Positions 47,801 through 57,900 of a DNA stretch of 64,000 nucleotides are shown in pieces (position 1 is the first letter of the stretch; each line of letters begins with the position of its first letter). The stretch is from Pomacea canaliculata. Taxonomy: Eukaryota; Mollusca; Gastropoda; Architaenioglossa; Ampullariidae. Below the pieces are notes generated by a model. The model saw nothing but the letters and a program-made list of their open reading frames with translations, did not search any database and was not told where the DNA came from. The stretch covers positions 1,364,190-1,428,189 of the forward strand of contig NC_037597.1 of assembly GCF_003073045.1 (NCBI RefSeq), given 5' to 3'. The translations under genes were made by a program, and so were the position numbers.

Positions 47801-49086
47801 TATTACAAGCGATATAATCTATCAGGATCTTTGGTATGTCGCCAACAGAGCCTAGCACGGTCTGACCAATAGCGGTCGACAGAGTCTATCGAGAAATGGC
47901 AGGCGACGATCGAATCCTTTGATGATGGGAAAGTCGACAGCTGGATAGTGCTGTGGGAACTAAACTGTTCACCTAGGGCAGTAGCTGTGTGTTTAATTAA
48001 ATAATAATAAAAAAGGACATTAATAAATCTCTGTTGCAACTGTTCAGACCTATAGCTTTGAGTCCCACAAGTCTCCAGACACTCAAAAGAGCCAATACGA
48101 CTTCTTGTTCCCTCCAATAGCCTCCACTAATACTTCCAATTTTTACAGTAGTCTCCAAATATGCTTATGTGGAGAAAGCTAGTAGAGCGCAGCTCTGGAA
48201 ACAATGTGAGCTGGAATACCGAGCTGAACAAAATATAACAGCCCTAAAACAAATAAAGGAAAAAGCATATATGAGAGTGAGTGTGCGAGAAAGTGTGTGT
48301 GAGTGCTTCCTTTGCACTTACCACTAGTACAACCTACCATACTAGGATCGGAATCCTACCGCTAGCTGCTGCGCAAGAAAGGCTATGACATGGGATTTCG
48401 CACATACATTGTACATATTAATAAACACAGTCATCCCATCACGGATATTTCAGTCTTTTGAATCGGCCAACCTATAGCTGACAAACACGCAGACGGACAT
48501 AACGGATTTTAGTTGCGTGTTTACCGTAAAGTTCCGGCTACATCTGTATCGCGCTATCTGTGAACATACAGCAGAGCACTAAGCAAATTGTGTCGGTTCG
48601 CGTGTTGTCTTTTTGTCACACAATACCGAGACATCAAGCTATCGGATTAAGGATCAGTTTTTTTTTTCCAGCGGATGTCTGAGCCAGACACCCAAGAAAT
48701 GGAATCACATGCAATGCAATACAACCAATACAATACAACTTCATTGATCCCCAGGGGCAATTCAAAGTCCAGCTTTGAAGACTTAAATTAACACTGTTGT
48801 GTAACATGGAACTGTGTGTTGCCGCTACAAACCGTCCTGGTGTGTAGCTTTATTCGCGATACAAATATCTGCCCTTGCTCTTTAAACCCCCTGTCCTCAA
48901 GTAGGGAGATATATATATGCTTCACACACTAAGACAAACATAGTATCTACTAATATTAACATTCTTGTTACACACGGGCGTTTGTCGTCATGAGTACGTT
49001 GTCATACACCTGATACCGAGTAAGATAATAAGCGTACAGACACTGCACGCACTTCTGCAGCGACTTACCGGACTGATAGTTGTCAT
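29837..49086 (-). CDS. Tandem-repeat galectin (two CRDs), copy 2, with extended linker
   Basis: Paralog of the galectin at 11402-21731. Coding exons in transcript order (complement): 49086-49069 (ATG, MTTISP), 41473-41379, 41259-41061, 38020-37889, 37360-37307, 34970-34899, 34484-34410, 33224-33168, 32500-32412, 31898-31685, 29950-29837 (TAA). All junctions are AG/GT and in phase: 1119 nt, 372 residues. Exon lengths outside the linker (18, 95, 199, 132, 89, 214, 114) equal those of copy 1 exactly. CRD1 has HFNPRL, VVLNH and GAWGSEERR; CRD2 has HFDVRF, VVVRN and GQWGSEER. The linker is Pro/Gly/Tyr/Met-rich, 86 residues including the end of CRD1, from four small exons of 54, 72, 75 and 57 nt. 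A further 48-nt exon at 36212-36259 is possible. Intron 1 is about 7.6 kb. Sugar-binding role is from family knowledge. Confidence 0.93.
30400..31450 (+). mobile_element. Degenerate LINE reverse transcriptase in the last intron of galectin copy 2
   Basis: The plus strand shows ESQVGFRKSTTYF, LSKPVKLYVCCVDLNK, then CIRTETELTESFYYPHGLLQ and GCEYSPTLFYIIINEIAD, the conserved reverse-transcriptase block. Further on come NVANSYVYL and, at 31245-31345, FDAVVKPTLF and VYLYACKTYLNVPIY. The YADD/FADD region is altered (FAED-like at about 30955). It is broken by stops and frameshifts and lies antisense to the galectin. It differs from the LINE at 25 kb. Confidence 0.85.
33168..33224 (-). other. Galectin copy 2 linker exon d (57 nt)
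   Basis: Encodes GAVPPPAAYPGGAQPIYNP between an ACAG acceptor and a GTAAGT donor. Homologous to the single linker exon of copy 1 (both end in YNP), so it is the ancestral linker exon. Phase 0-0. Confidence 0.85.
33590..33725 (-). mobile_element. Possible LINE 3' fragment related to 52015-53340
   Basis: Shares CATGGACAGCATACAA and GATGCAAAG..GGAA in the same order with the 3' region of the CR1/L2-like element at 52.1-52.23 kb. Short and diverged. Confidence 0.4.
34410..34484 (-). other. Galectin copy 2 linker exon c (75 nt)
   Basis: Complement is open in phase 0 between ACACAG and GTAAGA and encodes Gly/Pro/Tyr-rich sequence beginning QFPGGGGFAQPG and ending PPPYSPYPM. No counterpart was seen in copy 1. 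Confidence 0.8.
34899..34970 (-). other. Galectin copy 2 linker exon b (72 nt)
   Basis: Complement is open in phase 0 between CTAG and GTTAGA and encodes a basic, Gly-rich piece (GGRKASGRGRHHRPWNAGF, then PMMPQ). The basic GRGRHHR stretch is unusual in a galectin linker. No counterpart seen in copy 1. Confidence 0.7.
36212..36259 (-). other. Candidate additional linker exon (48 nt)
   Basis: Complement is open in phase 0 (ending FGGFVNAVQKPK) and followed by a good GTAAGT donor. The acceptor (AAAAG) lacks a pyrimidine tract, so the 5' end or the exon itself may be wrong. Confidence 0.3.
37307..37360 (-). other. Galectin copy 2 linker exon a (54 nt)
   Basis: Encodes SEDWPKEVAGPAVAEPFV between TTTCAG and GTAAGA, phase 0-0. 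The corresponding place in copy 1 (about 15615-15660) retains CTTCTTGGGCCAATC and the adjacent intron CAGTTACCTCCCACTACT but no open exon. Confidence 0.8.
39070..39255 (+). mobile_element. tRNA-derived SINE, second copy
   Basis: Same family as 12694-12875: GGTTAGCGCCTGTCA, box B-like GGTTCAGCTC, GGCATCTGTTTACA, GTTGCTGGCTCGGTGTA. It lies in the galectin copy 2 intron between CRD1 exons 38020 and 41061. Confidence 0.75.
39441..39640. mobile_element. hAT-type miniature element (200 bp) with 8-bp target duplication
   Basis: Starts CAGACCTGGGCAAACG and ends TTGCCCACCCCTG, so the ends are inverted repeats (CAGnnnTGGGCAA). It is flanked by ATGTAAAG at 39433-39440 and 39641-39648. The inner GC-rich GGCCCGCGGGCCGGATCCGG is a hallmark of this non-autonomous hAT group. 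No coding capacity. Confidence 0.9.
42565..42660 (+). mobile_element. Possible SINE head
   Basis: GACCCTGTGGTGTAGTGATCT looks like a tRNA-type box A and the element would extend downstream, but no clear box B or tail is seen. Confidence 0.25.
44180..44304. mobile_element. hAT-type miniature element (125 bp)
   Basis: Begins CAGTGGAGACCAACC and ends GACAGCCCTG. Flanked by TCATAAAT (44172-44179) and TCATAAAG (44305-44312), an 8-bp target duplication with one mismatch. Contains GTGGCCCGCGGGCCGCAGG. Sits in intron 1 of galectin copy 2. Confidence 0.75.
46018..46158. mobile_element. hAT-type miniature element (141 bp)
   Basis: Begins CAGGCCCGTTCTTAG and ends CACGGTCCTG, forming short imperfect inverted repeats. 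Flanked by perfect GAAGTAAC duplications at 46010-46017 and 46159-46166. Contains GC-rich GGGGGCCCTAGGCCGATGCC. Confidence 0.9.
47690..47960. repeat. Degenerate about 62-bp repeat with CTATCGCGATATA motifs
   Basis: CGATATAAGAGGCACAG occurs at 47701 and 47763 with related TCGACA(A/G)AGTCTATCG copies around. Weaker relatives (GTCGACGCTCGACAAAGTCT) occur at about 21119 in the matching intron of copy 1, so the repeat predates the gene duplication. Confidence 0.65.
48690..48780 (-). mobile_element. Possible retroposon 3' tail
   Basis: AATGCAATACAACCAATACA followed by ACTTCATTGATCCCCAGGGG resembles, in reverse complement, the 3' end of LINE/SINE families that end in ATTGTATTG repeats. Only the tail is visible. 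Confidence 0.35.
49069..49086 (-). other. First coding exon of galectin copy 2 (MTTISP)
   Basis: Complement reads ATG ACA ACT ATC AGT CCG then GTAAGT. Four of the six codons differ from copy 1 only at third positions, so the peptide is identical. Joins in phase 0 to the exon ending at 41473. Confidence 0.85.
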
Positions 49087-49193
49087 GTTAGCAGCGATAT
49101 GCGGAAATTACACTCTCTCCTGCCAGCTGAGGGCCGAGTTGTCCTGTGTCTTCTGCTGTCGACGCTGACTGGCAGTGGCCGCCCCTTTCCTTC

Positions 49194-49206
49194 GGCGCGC
49201 ATGCGT
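49194..49206. promoter_or_regulatory. NRF1-like palindromic motif upstream of galectin copy 2
   Basis: GCGCGCATGCGTC, close to the GCGCATGCGC consensus for NRF1, about 110 bases upstream of the galectin copy 2 start codon, where a promoter or 5' untranslated region is expected. A motif match only. Confidence 0.3.
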
Positions 49207-49209
49207 CAG

Positions 49210-50797
49210 TTGATGTGGCGGGGAAAAACCCGGATGTGGCGCAAGGCGGAGCAGACGACACTCGTGATTCAAGGCATGTAAGCACAGCCCACGAACTTTA
49301 TACGTCCGTGCACAGACTTACTTCTGTAAGTAAGCTTGACGTCATCACCTGCCAATGATTTCCTTCACGTGGGTAAACAAACCCTTTTTCAAAGTGATGC
49401 GTAAGTGCTGTGTACGGGGTTGCAGTAACCTCTAGCAATGTCTACTCAGTCCTGTCAGTCGTGAGAGGACAAGGACCAGTTACGCAAGAAAGAAGTGAAA
49501 GGAGATTAGTATGTTCGTGTCAACAATTCCAAGAAATGTATGTTTGGATCATTGTGTTGGCGGTGTTTCATTTCAATAGCAGTATTAGCAACGCCATCAG
49601 TAATAGAGACACGCTAGCTATTAACTTTAATTACCTCTATTTTGCCATCGATCAACAGCATGGATCCATTATTTAATTCAGTTTAATGTATATGCTCTTC
49701 TGCAATGTTCACATTAAAGTAGATGTGTGTTCTTTAAATACAGTTATGCAGGGGTTTATTAAAAGTTCCCCGTTGCCTGCAGATGAAGTTAGATTACTAA
49801 AAAATGGCACAAAGTGATAAAATCTGTCTTACTATTTGTACACTAATTGCCGCTTTATATTTTAGATACAACATTAAAAAAAATGAAGGAGAAAGAGAAG
49901 CTTCTGTGGCATTCCCATATTCCTAATGGCTCCTGATTATTCTCCTTATGAGTATTTCAAAATGCTCACCTGTATTTTCCTCTACCTTTCGGGTAAGCCA
50001 GTTTATTTTATACAAATAACCCAAGCTGGAAGCCTATGCCTAAGCTAGGCCATAACTTTTTATAACTAAAGATTCTGTAGACACAAGCTGCTATGAAAGG
50101 TATTAAAACCGCAATAAGAAAAAGCACTCTGAAGCTACAGCTGAACACAACTATACTGAGTATGTGGACCAACCCACATATTAACAACTCACAGATTCCC
50201 AACTTCATCTGCAGATACCAGCTGCAAACTTACTTGAACAAGATGAGTGTGGCACCTACAGTCAGACTGAAAGTAAGTTTAGTGCTGATAAAAAAAAATT
50301 GCTGAGATGAAGTCAATTGTCTCATTACTGAAAATTTGCAGCTAAGGAAGAGCTGGTAAGAATACAAATCACTCAAAACTGCCTGAAAGACAATGATGAA
50401 ACCATGAAGTACATTACTGGCATGAACAACTACCTGGCTTACATATTCTGCCTTACATGCCCTCAGATAAGAGATGTGCACTCTCTTTTTCTGTCTGTAA
50501 TGTTAATATTAATGCACATGAGACATAACACTCCACTACAACATCTTTCTTACATTTTCTGTTACACAGGTAATGATTACTTTTGCTGAGTTTTTAATGT
50601 TTGGACACCCGAACAAAAAAGAAGCATGGGTTTATCCCTCTCCCACTATACCAAAGTTCACTTGGTGCACAGATGCAACGAGACATTGTATAGAAGCCAA
50701 AGACACTTTATTTACAAAATGTGACCACAGTGGTGATGGATAGTTACAAGCCAAAGGCTATGGCACAATGGAGGGGAGGTAACTATTCAGCTTACTG
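49210..50797. other. Intergenic, nothing recognised
   Basis: AT-rich sequence between galectin copy 2 and the hAT element. Several short open frames on both strands lack any recognisable protein character. Confidence 0.4.
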
Positions 50798-50969
50798 CAG
50801 CGGTGCTCAACCTTTTACTTGTGACGCCCCCCTGATGAACACAGGTACGTCCGCGCGCCCCTCTTAGCCACACAATGTAAGCTAATTTCACTAATACTGG
50901 TATAAGAAACTTTTAAAAAATGACCACCTTTGCGCCCCCCTTGTAAGCCCCACCGTTTGAGAACCGCAG
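50798..50969. mobile_element. hAT-type miniature element (172 bp)
   Basis: Begins CAGCGGTGCTCAACC and ends CCGTTTGAGAACCGCAG, imperfect inverted repeats. Flanked by perfect GCTTACTG duplications at 50790-50797 and 50970-50977. Rich in CGCCCCCC runs at both ends. Confidence 0.9.
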
Positions 50970-50979
50970 GCTTACTGAC

Positions 50980-52014
50980 ATCCTACACCATGATTTAAAA
51001 GTCTAAATAGCTATTTTTGTTTATATAGACCTTTAGATCATCCTGTAGCTGTGGTTGAATGCCTAAAGTTTTAAATTTTATTCTTTATTTCATTTTTTTA
51101 TTCATTATTTTATGATTTTTGATTTATATCTTAGATGAAGGGAAGTTATGTATACATGTATTTAAAAAAAATATTTGTTTGCTGAAATATTTGACTACAA
51201 ATCCAAAGTGCTCTGTAATGAAGACATTAAAATTTCAAATGTTGTAGCAAGGAAAGTGATGCATGTGAAAAGGTACAATCTTAGCAAAGGTTTAGGTTAG
51301 GGTTAGCTAAACTTATTCTTAGATGAAAAGTTAAAAAAGCAGATGCATTTAAACACATACACACACTCCAACAGGCAATAAAGTTGCAATCAGTTCTCTT
51401 GAGATTTTAAATCCTACATTTTTGTTATTATGTAACCATGCCATAATAAAGCATAATTTTTGAATTCAAAATATCTTGATAACTCCATGAATTTAATGCA
51501 AAAATTTAATTTTAAATAAGGATGTGAACCTTTTAATGAATGTGTGAATGGCCTTCACCAAGAAGAGCAAAGCTTATATTGATTTTAGCAACTACTCACA
51601 ACCTATTTAAAAAGTCTTGTGATTATTAATGTTAACATTTTCTTATTCAAATTGTAGAGGACATTTATGGTTCCTCAGTCTCTACCTCTGAAAAAATATT
51701 AGCAAGGAATAACAACAACACAATACCAAAACAGCAAAACTAAGATAATTGAGTTTATTTTGATCAACACAGAGAATCCATACAAACTCTCCATGTTTAC
51801 TTGAGTCTTTGGGATAGCAAAGCACATTATGACATACTCATCCACTAGCACTGTGTTCAAGTGTTTAAAATAAGTATGTAATAAATTATGTGGATGACAG
51901 TTGAGCATATATGCACTCTAAGCCATCTGTCATTCAATGTATACGTGAAGAAAAAACTAGTTGCTGACATTATTATACATTAGAACAATAATGAAAGATG
52001 ATGCCTAAAAAGAG
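50980..52014. other. Intergenic, nothing recognised
   Basis: AT-rich, no gene or repeat that I can support. Confidence 0.4.
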
Positions 52015-53340
52015 TTTGTTTTATTTTAATTCAATAATAATAATAATAAATGCCAAATTTGTAAAGCACATGCTCACAATCCTAAGGAGCACGCTCTTAG
52101 CACCTAAGAACAACAACAAAACATGGACAGCATACAAGGGAATGGAAAACAACACATGAGCTAAGAAAGAATAAACAACAGTTCTAATGGTGAATAAAAA
52201 CAAGTACAGAAAATGCAAAGAGGAACCAGATTAAAAAAAAACTGAGAGTATCGATCATGATAAAGATCAGCAGGGAAGGGTGTGAAAAAGGACTAGCATT
52301 ATGGGAAAGGTTGTTAGTAGTAATGAGTTGAATTTTCAGTGCACGTTTAAAGGATTCAATAGTGGTATGTGGCAGATATGGAAAGGGGGAAGAGTTCCAT
52401 TGTTTCTCTGCGCAATAACTAAAAATCCTGTTGCCATATAAGTTGTTCTGGTGACAGGAAGTGTAAGGAGACGATCATCAGACGAAGAGTTGTCTAGCTG
52501 GGACGTAAGGGAAGTTCAGAGAAATAATCAGGACACGAGCCAGCAAACTACAAAGAAATTAAACACAGCACGGACACTTAATTTGTACTGGATGCCAGAA
52601 CGGATGGGAAGCCTGTGCAGAAAACGAAGGAGTGACGTGGTCCTGTTTCCGAGCTCTAAGCACCAGATGTGCATTTTGCAGTTTGCGAAGAAGCTATGCA
52701 GGAGTTACAGTAATCAAGCCTGGATAGAACAAACGCACAGACAAGAGTACTGGTAACACAGGTACACAATGCGACAGATGGCGTTGATCTTGCTTAGCTC
52801 ATATATATAATAGGCAGACGTACTGACTGACAGCTGTGACTTGTATAGCAAGAGTCATGTCTGCAGTGACAATACCAGATTCCTGACGGAGGACGCAAAG
52901 GTGGTGTTGGTTTTGCCTATCTTGATGTGACTTGGTGGACAAACGAGTGAAGATGGATTTCGTCTTCCGAACATAGAAGGGCTTCCGTTTTATCATCGTT
53001 TAGTTTGTTACCATCCAGTCTTTGACGTCGTTAATGCAGCTTTTGTGGTGGTAATAGCTGATCAAGTGAGACTCAGCCGGTGGAGTGGAGCAGTGCAGCT
53101 GCGTGTCATCAGCATGTGATGGACGAGAAACCTTGTGAGACTAGATGCAAGATGAAAGTGGTTTCATATCCTGAATGAAAAAACAGGGCGAGGACTGAGT
53201 CTTAGGGAACACCACAAGAATTTAAAGTGGAGCAGGGCGAGATGTTTGACCATCAACAGACACAGCCTGCGTCCTATGAGATGGAAGTTGAACCACGCTA
53301 GTGTGCAGGTCCAGAAATCCCGTAGACGGCGTAGAGGAGT
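52015..53340 (-). mobile_element. Degenerate CR1/L2-like LINE fragment
   Basis: On the complement: HADDTQLHCSTPPAES (reverse-transcriptase palm), INDVKDWMVTN and NDDKTEAL, then a C-terminal part CAEKQWNSSPFP and TIESFKRALKIQL. It ends with a 3' tail in which GTGCTTTACAAATTTGGCA precedes an (ATT)n run at 52025-52045, the usual 3' end of this group. Stops and frameshifts throughout; 5' truncated. Confidence 0.8.
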
Positions 53341-53693
53341 AGAAAATGAACATGTCTATATAACTGGGGAAATGAGGGCCAGTTGAGTTGCTATGGTATT
53401 TCCTTTAAAAAGCCACGTGTATTATTTACACACGGTATGTAGTTTCTCGTCCCTGCTTTACACGTACCAAGAGTGTGATCGATACAAAGCCAAATTAAGT
53501 AAAGATGCGAAACGCTCTTTCGTTTTGATAGTTTTGAGGCTGACTTTCCTAAGAGTATATAATACAGGCATTCATTATTTATATACATAAATATAAAATA
53601 ATTAATTTATATACGGAAAACACATTAAAAATTAATGATGATTATGTTCGAAACTTAGGCAAACGTGTCTAGATATTTGTCCCCCCCGTGCCC

Positions 53694-53923
53694 GCATGCG
53701 CATCAACGACGTGGTTGCGGCGTCTGACACTGTGAGCTTCGCTGGTAATCGTTAAGCACCATTTTCTTTTGCGTGTTTTTGTTTATGAATGCACATTAAA
53801 ACTAAATATACTAGAGAAGAGCACATAGTTTGGGGCACCACAAACATTATAATACGTTCACTGTCTCTTGCCACTGAGGTAACTTGTGTCTTCGCTAGCT
53901 ACGTCGTGGGTTTTTGTGGTTGG
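53694..53923 (+). promoter_or_regulatory. Candidate GANAB promoter region
   Basis: CpG-containing island in AT-rich surroundings, with an NRF1-like GCATGCGC at 53694-53701 and an ER-stress-element-like pair at 53905-53923 (CGTGG, nine bases, GTTGG; the reverse consensus is CGTGG-N9-ATTGG, one mismatch). It is about 1 kb upstream of the GANAB start codon, separated by what appears to be a 5' UTR intron. Suggestive only. Confidence 0.35.
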
Positions 53924-54925
53924 TCAATTAACGAGTGGTTCGGCAGGTCGCACTAATGCTTATTCTAAATGACTTGCATATTGCTCTGCTATTGGCCCCT
54001 GACCCACCCCTTAAGTCAGGCTAAATAGCACGTAGAAGAAATATTGGAACGGTGTTCTTTAACTGATATTGCTTACTACCAGACGTATTATTGTCATTCA
54101 TGGTTTAGTGCCAAATATCAACTTGGTCAATAAAGGAACATGTTTGTTGATCATGACAGCTCAGTACTAATAAAATGAAAATTCTTGTGTTACTAATAAA
54201 ATGTCCAAGCACTTTTAAGTCACAGATACAATGCCACTATAAATGTATGGAACATACTCCCCCCACCACCACCACCACATCTGCTCTAGGATGTAGTTTA
54301 CATTTTAATTGTTTTTTTAAAACTTACTTGATCTCAGTTAAAACTAAAAATGTTAAACTAGTTATGACAAAATCAACAAAATACAATTTATATTTAAAAC
54401 TTTGTATATGATAGGTTCCTTATAACTAATAATTTGTTTTGATAAAGGTAGCTGTGTATGTAATCCTATATTTGTGTTGATGTGGACTATACATTGCACA
54501 TGTAGTTCCATTAAGTTTTAAGTATGGTTTGAGCAAATTTGATTTTCTGAAACAGAAACATTAAGTTGCAACATATAAGAGCATCTTAAATTGTAGATGG
54601 TTGTATTTTAAACTTGACATACTTGTTTAATAAATATTAGGATAGTGGAAAATAAAGTCTTAACACTCTAATATGTTTCATTTTTAAATATTTGATATGT
54701 ATCATTTGAAAATGATATAAATGGAAAAAATTAAATTAAAAACCCAGCTGGAACAGTGTTAATACTTGAGAGTGAATGATAAATGTTTGTATGATGCACT
54801 AATCTGTTTATTTTTTTTGACTTTTGTGTAGGCCTTTCATCTTTTTATTGTTGTGTAACATGATTTCTTTTGCAAGCTTATTTGAAAGAATTAGTTTTGC
54901 AATACTCGGTGCTTTTTTTTTGCAG

Positions 54926-57900
54926 AAGAAGAATGAGGATAGCACAACTACTGCTGGGGCTACTGGTCGTAGGACTTGAATCTGTCTTAGCTGTGCAGCG
55001 AGATAACTTCCGCACTTGCTCTCAAGTTGCATACTGCAGGTATGAAATTTTATTTTTTAGGCTTAACATGAATAATGCACTGAACATTATTTTAAAGTTA
55101 AATCCCAGGATGTCTTAGGAAATAATTGTCAAAGTGAGTAGAAAAAGTTTATGAATAGATCAAAGTTTGAAACTGTAAATGCTTATTTTATTCCTTTCAC
55201 ATTATTCAGACATAAAAGTTTATGATCACCTGTTTTGTTTCTCTTGGTACCATGGAAAAGAACTTGTTCCTTTATGTTAAAGGCAATGTTACAAAAGAGT
55301 ACAGTGACTTTTAACTGTTTCATCAAACTTTAGAATTCTCTCAAGAATAACAAAGATCTTGCTCTTATTTTACCATAGGCGGCACAGAGCATTGGAACCA
55401 GGACCTTCATCTTATGCTGCACAGCCAGAATCTCTTCGGCTCTCGCAGACATCTGCAGAGATCAATGTTCTCAATAAAGAGACAGGTGTTCGTTTTGTCC
55501 TTACCATATCTGGGATTAAAGATAACACTTTCCGTATTCGATTGGTAGAGGCAGAACCTCTACGACAGCGGTTTGAGCCACCTATTGGAGATGTTCTTGT
55601 CAAGGAACCAGAGGGCGAGGAGTAAGTAGTTCTCTTTGTGGATCCTGTCTGCTAGCACCACCATAAAGCACACTTTACCAAAGTCACGAAATGAGAATGG
55701 CTGTGGATAGGAAGCATGTGTTAGTTAAAAGTAACATTTTTAACTTCTTATTATGCAGGAGATTTATCTTTGTGTATTTGAAAAAGTTCCTAAATAAAAA
55801 TTATTATTATTAAATATTAGGATGATCTACAAAGGACGAAGTGGATCTCAGCTCACATTCACCAAGGGGTCTTCTCGTCTCATCCTCACCACTGATCCGC
55901 TGCGTATTGACATTTTCTCTGATGACAACCCTGTTGTCAGCATTAATGCTCGAGGTCTCTTGAATTTTGAACACACTCGTGAGAAAAAGTGAGTATGTTC
56001 CTGTCGCAAAGGTGATTATACTCTCATAATTAGTAACAGAGTCATTCATACGATTTTTGTTGTCTGCTAACATTCATATTTGGTTTTGTTTGTGTGGAAG
56101 TGGAAAGCTATATTTGTCACTTTTTTCCCCCTTTGATTTGGGGAATTTCATTATTGCAAGATTTGCATTTGTGTCACGCTATGTGTTTTTGTATCTCTTT
56201 TAAATTGCTACTTTGTTAATGTGAGCATCAAAGCAATCATCAAAACTCCTCATGCCTTTGTTAAAATATTTTAAGTCCATACTTTGAGCCTTTTTTCTTT
56301 TTTTTAAATTCTTAATATTTTGGCACTGTTTTCAATAACTTCAAAGGAATTAGATTTTCTGAAGAGTTTTACTGTCCAGTAATGTTTCTGTAGTGTGAAT
56401 TATAACTTGCTACTTGAATGCTTTAAATTTTATACATGGAGGAGTGCAAACCAGCATTTCTACAATATACAAAGGTTCTAGTGGGATAGGGCAGAAAGTA
56501 TAATGGTAGCTGGTAGGAAAAGTGTAACTCAGTTTAAGAGTTCATATTTCATCATTTATAAAATTATCCTTTCATGTTGAGAATGACAGCTAGCTGCACT
56601 CATCACTTTGCATTGAAAAAACAGTGTTTTGCTTGTTCAGCAAAGTCAACCATTTTAATGGCCTGCTCCCCTCCATCATCAGATTGTAATCTTACTGGAG
56701 CTGCATAAATTTGAAACAATACCAGATTATGTAAAACAGCTTAAGCTTGTTTTTATGTTTCTCCTCGTTTGCTAGCTTTTTTTGTTATGTACAGTCACAC
56801 CAAACTCTTGTTTCCAAATTGCTTTCATGTTCACCCTACAGCCAGTATCAGAGTTTCTCTAGTTGTGTGAAATCAGATCAGCTCAGAATTGTAGATAAAA
56901 TGGTCATACTTCAATTTTTGAAGATTGCTGGGTCTAAGCTGTTGTGTACAGAGTTAATAGAGGTGCTGGAATGAGCAAGATGTTTTTATGTTCCTGCAGC
57001 TTAAAAACTGCTTATTTTTTAACATCAGATAGTAAATGCCAATGTTTTGTCATAAAAGTACTTGAGCATTAACTGTTTCTTCAACACTGACATGGACCAT
57101 AGGCTTTGGTCTTACCTGCTTCACAGTAGTTGTTTGACAAAAGGAGGGCTTACAATATTACTCTGTGTATGTGTGGTGTTTTTTTTTTCAACATGCGCAG
57201 GTGGTAGACTGGAAGGTCTGTAAGTTGGAAGGGGTAATGTGTACATCTAGGGGAAGGGGGGAAGTGCTGCAGAGACAAAGGGTGAAGAATAGAAAGGGGG
57301 AAATTATATGCACTTTTTGGTCAGTCAAGTTTGTGTGTGTTGGGATGGATCACGGGTTGGGAAAATGCAATGCTTTAGGGAGATAGTAACAGTTTGCTAC
57401 ACTAGACTCGTGCTGCTACCCCTTCACTGCAATTATACCGGGACATTGTTAGAGATAAATCCTTTTTTGGACTACATTGCTAGCTGTCTGCACAGTGTGA
57501 TGTGCACTTGTCAGAATGATGCCATTGATCATTGTCACTCATTGTCAGGCCTGCCCAGAATACAAATCGATATCAAGGCCAAGAAAGGGATGATATGGTT
57601 AAAAGTATTTGCCTTTGCCTTGGATACAGATTTACAGCATAGATATTTAAATCAGGATTAATGCAAATTAAAATTATTTTTTAAAGACAACAAAATTGTT
57701 AAATAATTGTGATTAAGTATTACAAAAGTAGAAATGTACTTTTAATTTGGAATAAAGTCTATTAAGTATGTTTCACTCAGAATGTGGCTCAGCATTGTAA
57801 TGATGCGAACTAAAATTCTTAGAACTTAAATATTGAAATTTTAAAACTGCAGTTATAAAATGTAAACATTTTTAGAACCCCGTTATGTAATTTTCCAAGA

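Noticed and set aside
57308..57661. 117-residue plus-strand open frame in GANAB intron 3
   Set aside because: No family resemblance, not in the conserved GANAB protein, and lies between two exons that join in phase without it.
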